Assembly: GCF_030551255.1 (NCBI RefSeq)
Contig: NZ_CP130630.1
Coordinates: 372,001-436,000 of the forward strand
DNA from: Streptomyces sp. NL15-2K
GTDB taxonomy: Bacteria > Actinomycetota > Actinomycetes > Streptomycetales > Streptomycetaceae
Direction of reading: 5' to 3'
Length of the DNA: 64,000 bases
Shown: piece by piece, positions 61,955-64,000 of the stretch
Numbering within the stretch: the first letter of the stretch is position 1
Layout of the letters: each line of letters opens with the position of its first letter
Program-made: the position numbers and the translations under genes
The notes under the pieces: generated by a model
What the model was told of the DNA's origin: nothing
The model's database searches: none
What the model saw: only the letters and a program-made list of their open reading frames with translations

Positions 61955-62305
61955 CCGGCGCTGACCGCCGGACTGCCGGCGGTGGTGGCCCACCCGGCCG
62001 GGTTGCCGTACCCGCCGGCGTTCAACGCATCCGCGGCACCGCAGGCAGAACGCCGGATCGCGGAAGCGTTCGGCGCCGCGTCGGCCCTGGGAGGTCTGCA
62101 GCGGCTGCGCGGTGCGGTGGAAGCGCCGAGGGCGCTGCGTGACCATGGGTTCGACGAGGCCGATATCGACGACGCCGTGCACGCGATCCTGGACGTGGTC
62201 CCGGCGAAGAACCCATGCCCTGTGACTCCCGACAGTCTGCGGCGGCTGCTGCGAGCCGCGCGGCAAGGCGCGGACCCGCTCACGACGGACGGCCAGGAGA
62301 GCTGA
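61955..62305 (+). pseudogene. C-terminal fragment of maleylacetate reductase
   Basis: The plus-strand frame reads PAFNASAAPQAERRIAEAFG, then LGGLQRLRGAVEAPRALRDH, and NPCPVTPDSLRRLLRAARQG. This is the helical C-terminal end of iron-containing alcohol dehydrogenases of the maleylacetate reductase type, which act in ring-cleavage pathways. The N-terminal two thirds, including the NADH-binding site, are absent, replaced by the opposing glycosidase fragment. Confidence 0.72.
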
Positions 62306-62457
62306 GAGTTCTTCCGTCGGGCGGAATCCGTGTGGAGCGCGCAGTGCCGATCCATTTCAATCCTCTCAGTTGTCCTCCGTATGGCATGGCCGAACCTCGG
62401 AGGCCCCATGCGAGCCGGTGGCCGAAGCCGATAGCCGGTCATCACAAAGGAGTGATC

Positions 62458-63306
62458 ATGTCCGCTGGTTCCACCCCGCTGATTTTCGTGCACGGCTACT
62501 GGCACGGGTCCTGGTGCTGGAGTGAGGTCATCGCGCGTGTGGCGGCCAAGGGCCGCCCGGCGGTCGCGGTGGACCTGGCGGGGCACGGGCTCCGTGCCGG
62601 CCGACCGCAGTGCCTCACCAGACGCCCGTTCGCCCCGGAGGCCGTGGCCACCGAGGTCTCGCCGGTCGCCGGGGTGAACCTCGACCAGGCCGGCGACCTG
62701 CTCGTCTCCCAGATCAGGGAAGTCGGCCAGGGTGGGCCCGTCACGGTGGTCGCCCACAGCATGGGCGGGGCCGTGTTGACGCGGGCGGCGCAGCTGGCAC
62801 CCGAGCTGGTGGCGCACGCGGTGTACCTGACCGCTTTCATGCCGCCCTCGGGCGTGCCAGCCATCGCCTGCGTGCAGATGCCCGAGAACGCGGGCGAGCT
62901 GGTCGCACCATCTCTTCGGGCCGACCCCGCCGCGATCGGTGCCCTGCGGCTCGACATCGCGTCGGACGAACCCGCCTACCGTCAGCAACTGCGGGACGCG
63001 TTCTTCGGTGACGTCGATCCGGCTGTCGCGGACGCCGCCCTCATGCTGCTGTCCCCCGACGCTCCGGCCGGCATCGCGCTGGGGGCCACCACGCTGACTC
63101 ACGACGGCTGGGGCTCGGTACCCCGCACCTACGTCACCTGCGCCCGCGACATGGCCATCCGACCCGCTCTCCAGCAGAAGTTCATCAGCGACGCGGACGC
63201 GGCCTTCCCGGACAACCCGACCTCGGTGGTCGCGCTCGACTCCTCCCATTCGCCGTTCCTGTCGATGCCCGGGCAAGTGGCTGACATCGTCGCGAAGCTG
63301 GACTGA
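62458..63306 (+). CDS. Alpha/beta hydrolase
   Basis: A 282-residue alpha/beta hydrolase of the salicylate-esterase/HNL-like group: oxyanion segment FVHGYWHGSWCW, nucleophile Ser101 (VAHSMGGAV), and the late His in ALDSSHSPFLSMP. The substrate is probably a small ester. The ATG is 5 bp after AAAGGAG. It is an intact gene amid degraded remnants. No signal peptide. Confidence 0.9.
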   Translation: MSAGSTPLIFVHGYWHGSWCWSEVIARVAAKGRPAVAVDLAGHGLRAGRPQCLTRRPFAPEAVATEVSPVAGVNLDQAGDLLVSQIREVGQGGPVTVVAHSMGGAVLTRAAQLAPELVAHAVYLTAFMPPSGVPAIACVQMPENAGELVAPSLRADPAAIGALRLDIASDEPAYRQQLRDAFFGDVDPAVADAALMLLSPDAPAGIALGATTLTHDGWGSVPRTYVTCARDMAIRPALQQKFISDADAAFPDNPTSVVALDSSHSPFLSMPGQVADIVAKLD

Positions 63307-63522
63307 CCGACCTGGCCCGCAAGCCACGGTCGGCGACGCAACCCACCTTGCTCGCCAACCGGGGCTGCCACCGCACGGACGTCGGCGTTGTTCCCTTTCT
63401 CCTCTTGCACCCTGCCAGGCCTCGGCGTGGGTGCGTGCGGCACGGCCCGGTCGGCCTGGCTGCCTGTGGCGGGAGCAGGGTGAGACCGGCCGGGCGGATG
63501 GGAGGGGGCGGCTCCGTCGGCC

Positions 63523-63720
63523 TCAGTAGCTCCGGTCGATCCACTCTGCGAGATGCGGAGCCTCGGGGCCGACGGTGGTGAGCTCTCCGTGGCCTGTTCG
63601 GACCACCGTTTCCAGGGGCAGCAGCAGACGGTCGCGGATGGAGCGGATGATCGTCGGAAAGTCGGAGTACGACCGCCTGGTGGCTCCCGGACACTGACGC
63701 CCCCAGCGCGGATTGACCAA
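63523..63720 (-). pseudogene. C-terminal fragment of a metallo-beta-lactamase-fold hydrolase
   Basis: The frame SYSDFPTIIRSIRDRLLLPL, VVRTGHGELTTVGPEAPHLA and EWIDRSY is the end of glyoxalase II-like metallo-beta-lactamase-fold proteins, including the final metal-binding His of GHG. The N-terminal domain with the HxHxDH motif is missing, so the gene is truncated. Confidence 0.68.
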
Positions 63721-63755
63721 GGGCGGCGTGCGACACCCGGCGTATCAACGGCGCA

Positions 63756-64000
63756 TCACGCGCTGAGTGCGGTGCGCAGGGTGGCGGCCATCAGCTCGAT
63801 GGCCTCCTTGCCGACCTGCACCGGGCCGGTGTGTGTGAAGTAGTGGTCGACGCCCTCGAAGACGCGGTGGGTGACCGGGACGCCCACGGCGTCCAGGGCC
63901 TTGGCGTAGGCGTCGCCCTCGTCGCGCAGGCGATCGTTCTCCGCGGTGATGACCAAGGCGGGCGGCAGTCCGGCGAGGTCGTCGGCCAGCGCGGGAGAGA
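63756..64000 (-). CDS. C-terminal part of an alpha/beta hydrolase-3 type esterase (start outside window)
   Basis: About 81 residues are visible. They read [40 protein letters not shown] and DHYFTH, the end of hormone-sensitive-lipase-type esterases: the catalytic Asp lies in the ENDRLRDEG loop and the His in VDHYF. The gene continues past the window's end. Residues of the oxyanion HGGG motif and nucleophile are not visible. Confidence 0.85.
   Translation of the reverse strand, partial: SPALADDLAGLPPALVITAENDRLRDEGDAYAKALDAVGVPVTHRVFEGVDHYFTHTGPVQVGKEAIELMAATLRTALSA

Overview
The window is typical Streptomyces DNA. It is very GC-rich, most codons end in G or C, and GTG or TTG starts and ATGA-type overlaps are common. 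The gene types also fit: Tat-exported enzymes, a streptogrisin-type protease, eukaryote-like Ser/Thr kinases, a Streptomyces-type sortase with its substrate, an ECF sigma factor and a cobalt-type nitrile hydratase. No rRNA, tRNA, CRISPR array or intact insertion sequence was seen. All assignments come from reading the sequence; no database search was run.

0-17 kb: catabolism and local regulation. A formamidase operon on the minus strand (FmdB-type zinc ribbon, formamidase, MetX-like hydrolase, DUF1097 membrane protein) lies beside a gene for an amide-sensor-like protein. It is followed by regulator/enzyme pairs with clear palindromic operators: MarR/SDR, and TetR/HAD facing an aldo-keto reductase. 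Then come a luciferase-like oxidoreductase, a GT87-like membrane protein, a coiled-coil winged-helix protein, a methyltransferase, a HEAT-like DNA alkylation repair protein and an ArsR/SRPBCC pair.

17.6-23.3 kb: a compact cluster without a name I recognise. It encodes a leaderless S8 subtilase, an 82-residue protein resembling a free-standing protease propeptide, a strong hairpin, a 62-residue peptide, a helical protein, two paralogues sharing a THxVFHLTDWG motif, and a class C beta-lactamase-like hydrolase. Nearly all the genes overlap by 4 bp.

23.3-39 kb: secreted enzymes and signalling. A streptogrisin C-like protease, a PhoD phosphatase, a CE2-like esterase behind a CebR-type operator, an ECF sigma factor with a membrane partner, and a sortase with its substrate come first. 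Then follow two Ser/Thr kinases sharing one kind of ectodomain, an FHA protein, a membrane protein, and a Tat-exported toroid enzyme under a LacI-type operator.

40.1-44.5 kb: a three-gene operon encoding an EACC1-like protein, a caspase-TM-binding-protein-vWA fusion, and a substrate-binding lipoprotein. It looks like a membrane-spanning conflict or cell-fate device and is the strongest candidate for a poorly described system. Behind it lie remnants of an ISL3-type transposase and a MarR gene.

45.4-58.3 kb: nitrile and amide catabolism. A GlxA-type regulator faces a plus-strand run of DUF1097 protein, nitrile hydratase beta and alpha, its activator, a cobalt permease, a DUF485/SSS carboxylate symporter pair, an amidase, a LytTR response regulator, a second symporter pair and a LytS-like histidine kinase. 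Together these can convert nitrile to amide to acid plus ammonia, import the metal cofactor, and move and sense carboxylates. DUF1097 genes occur in both amide clusters of the window, and both clusters carry GlnR-like half sites.

58.3-64 kb: a decay zone. An AraC/aldo-keto reductase pair and two alpha/beta hydrolases are interspersed with remnants of a DHFR-family reductase, a glycosidase, a maleylacetate reductase and a metallo-beta-lactamase-fold protein.
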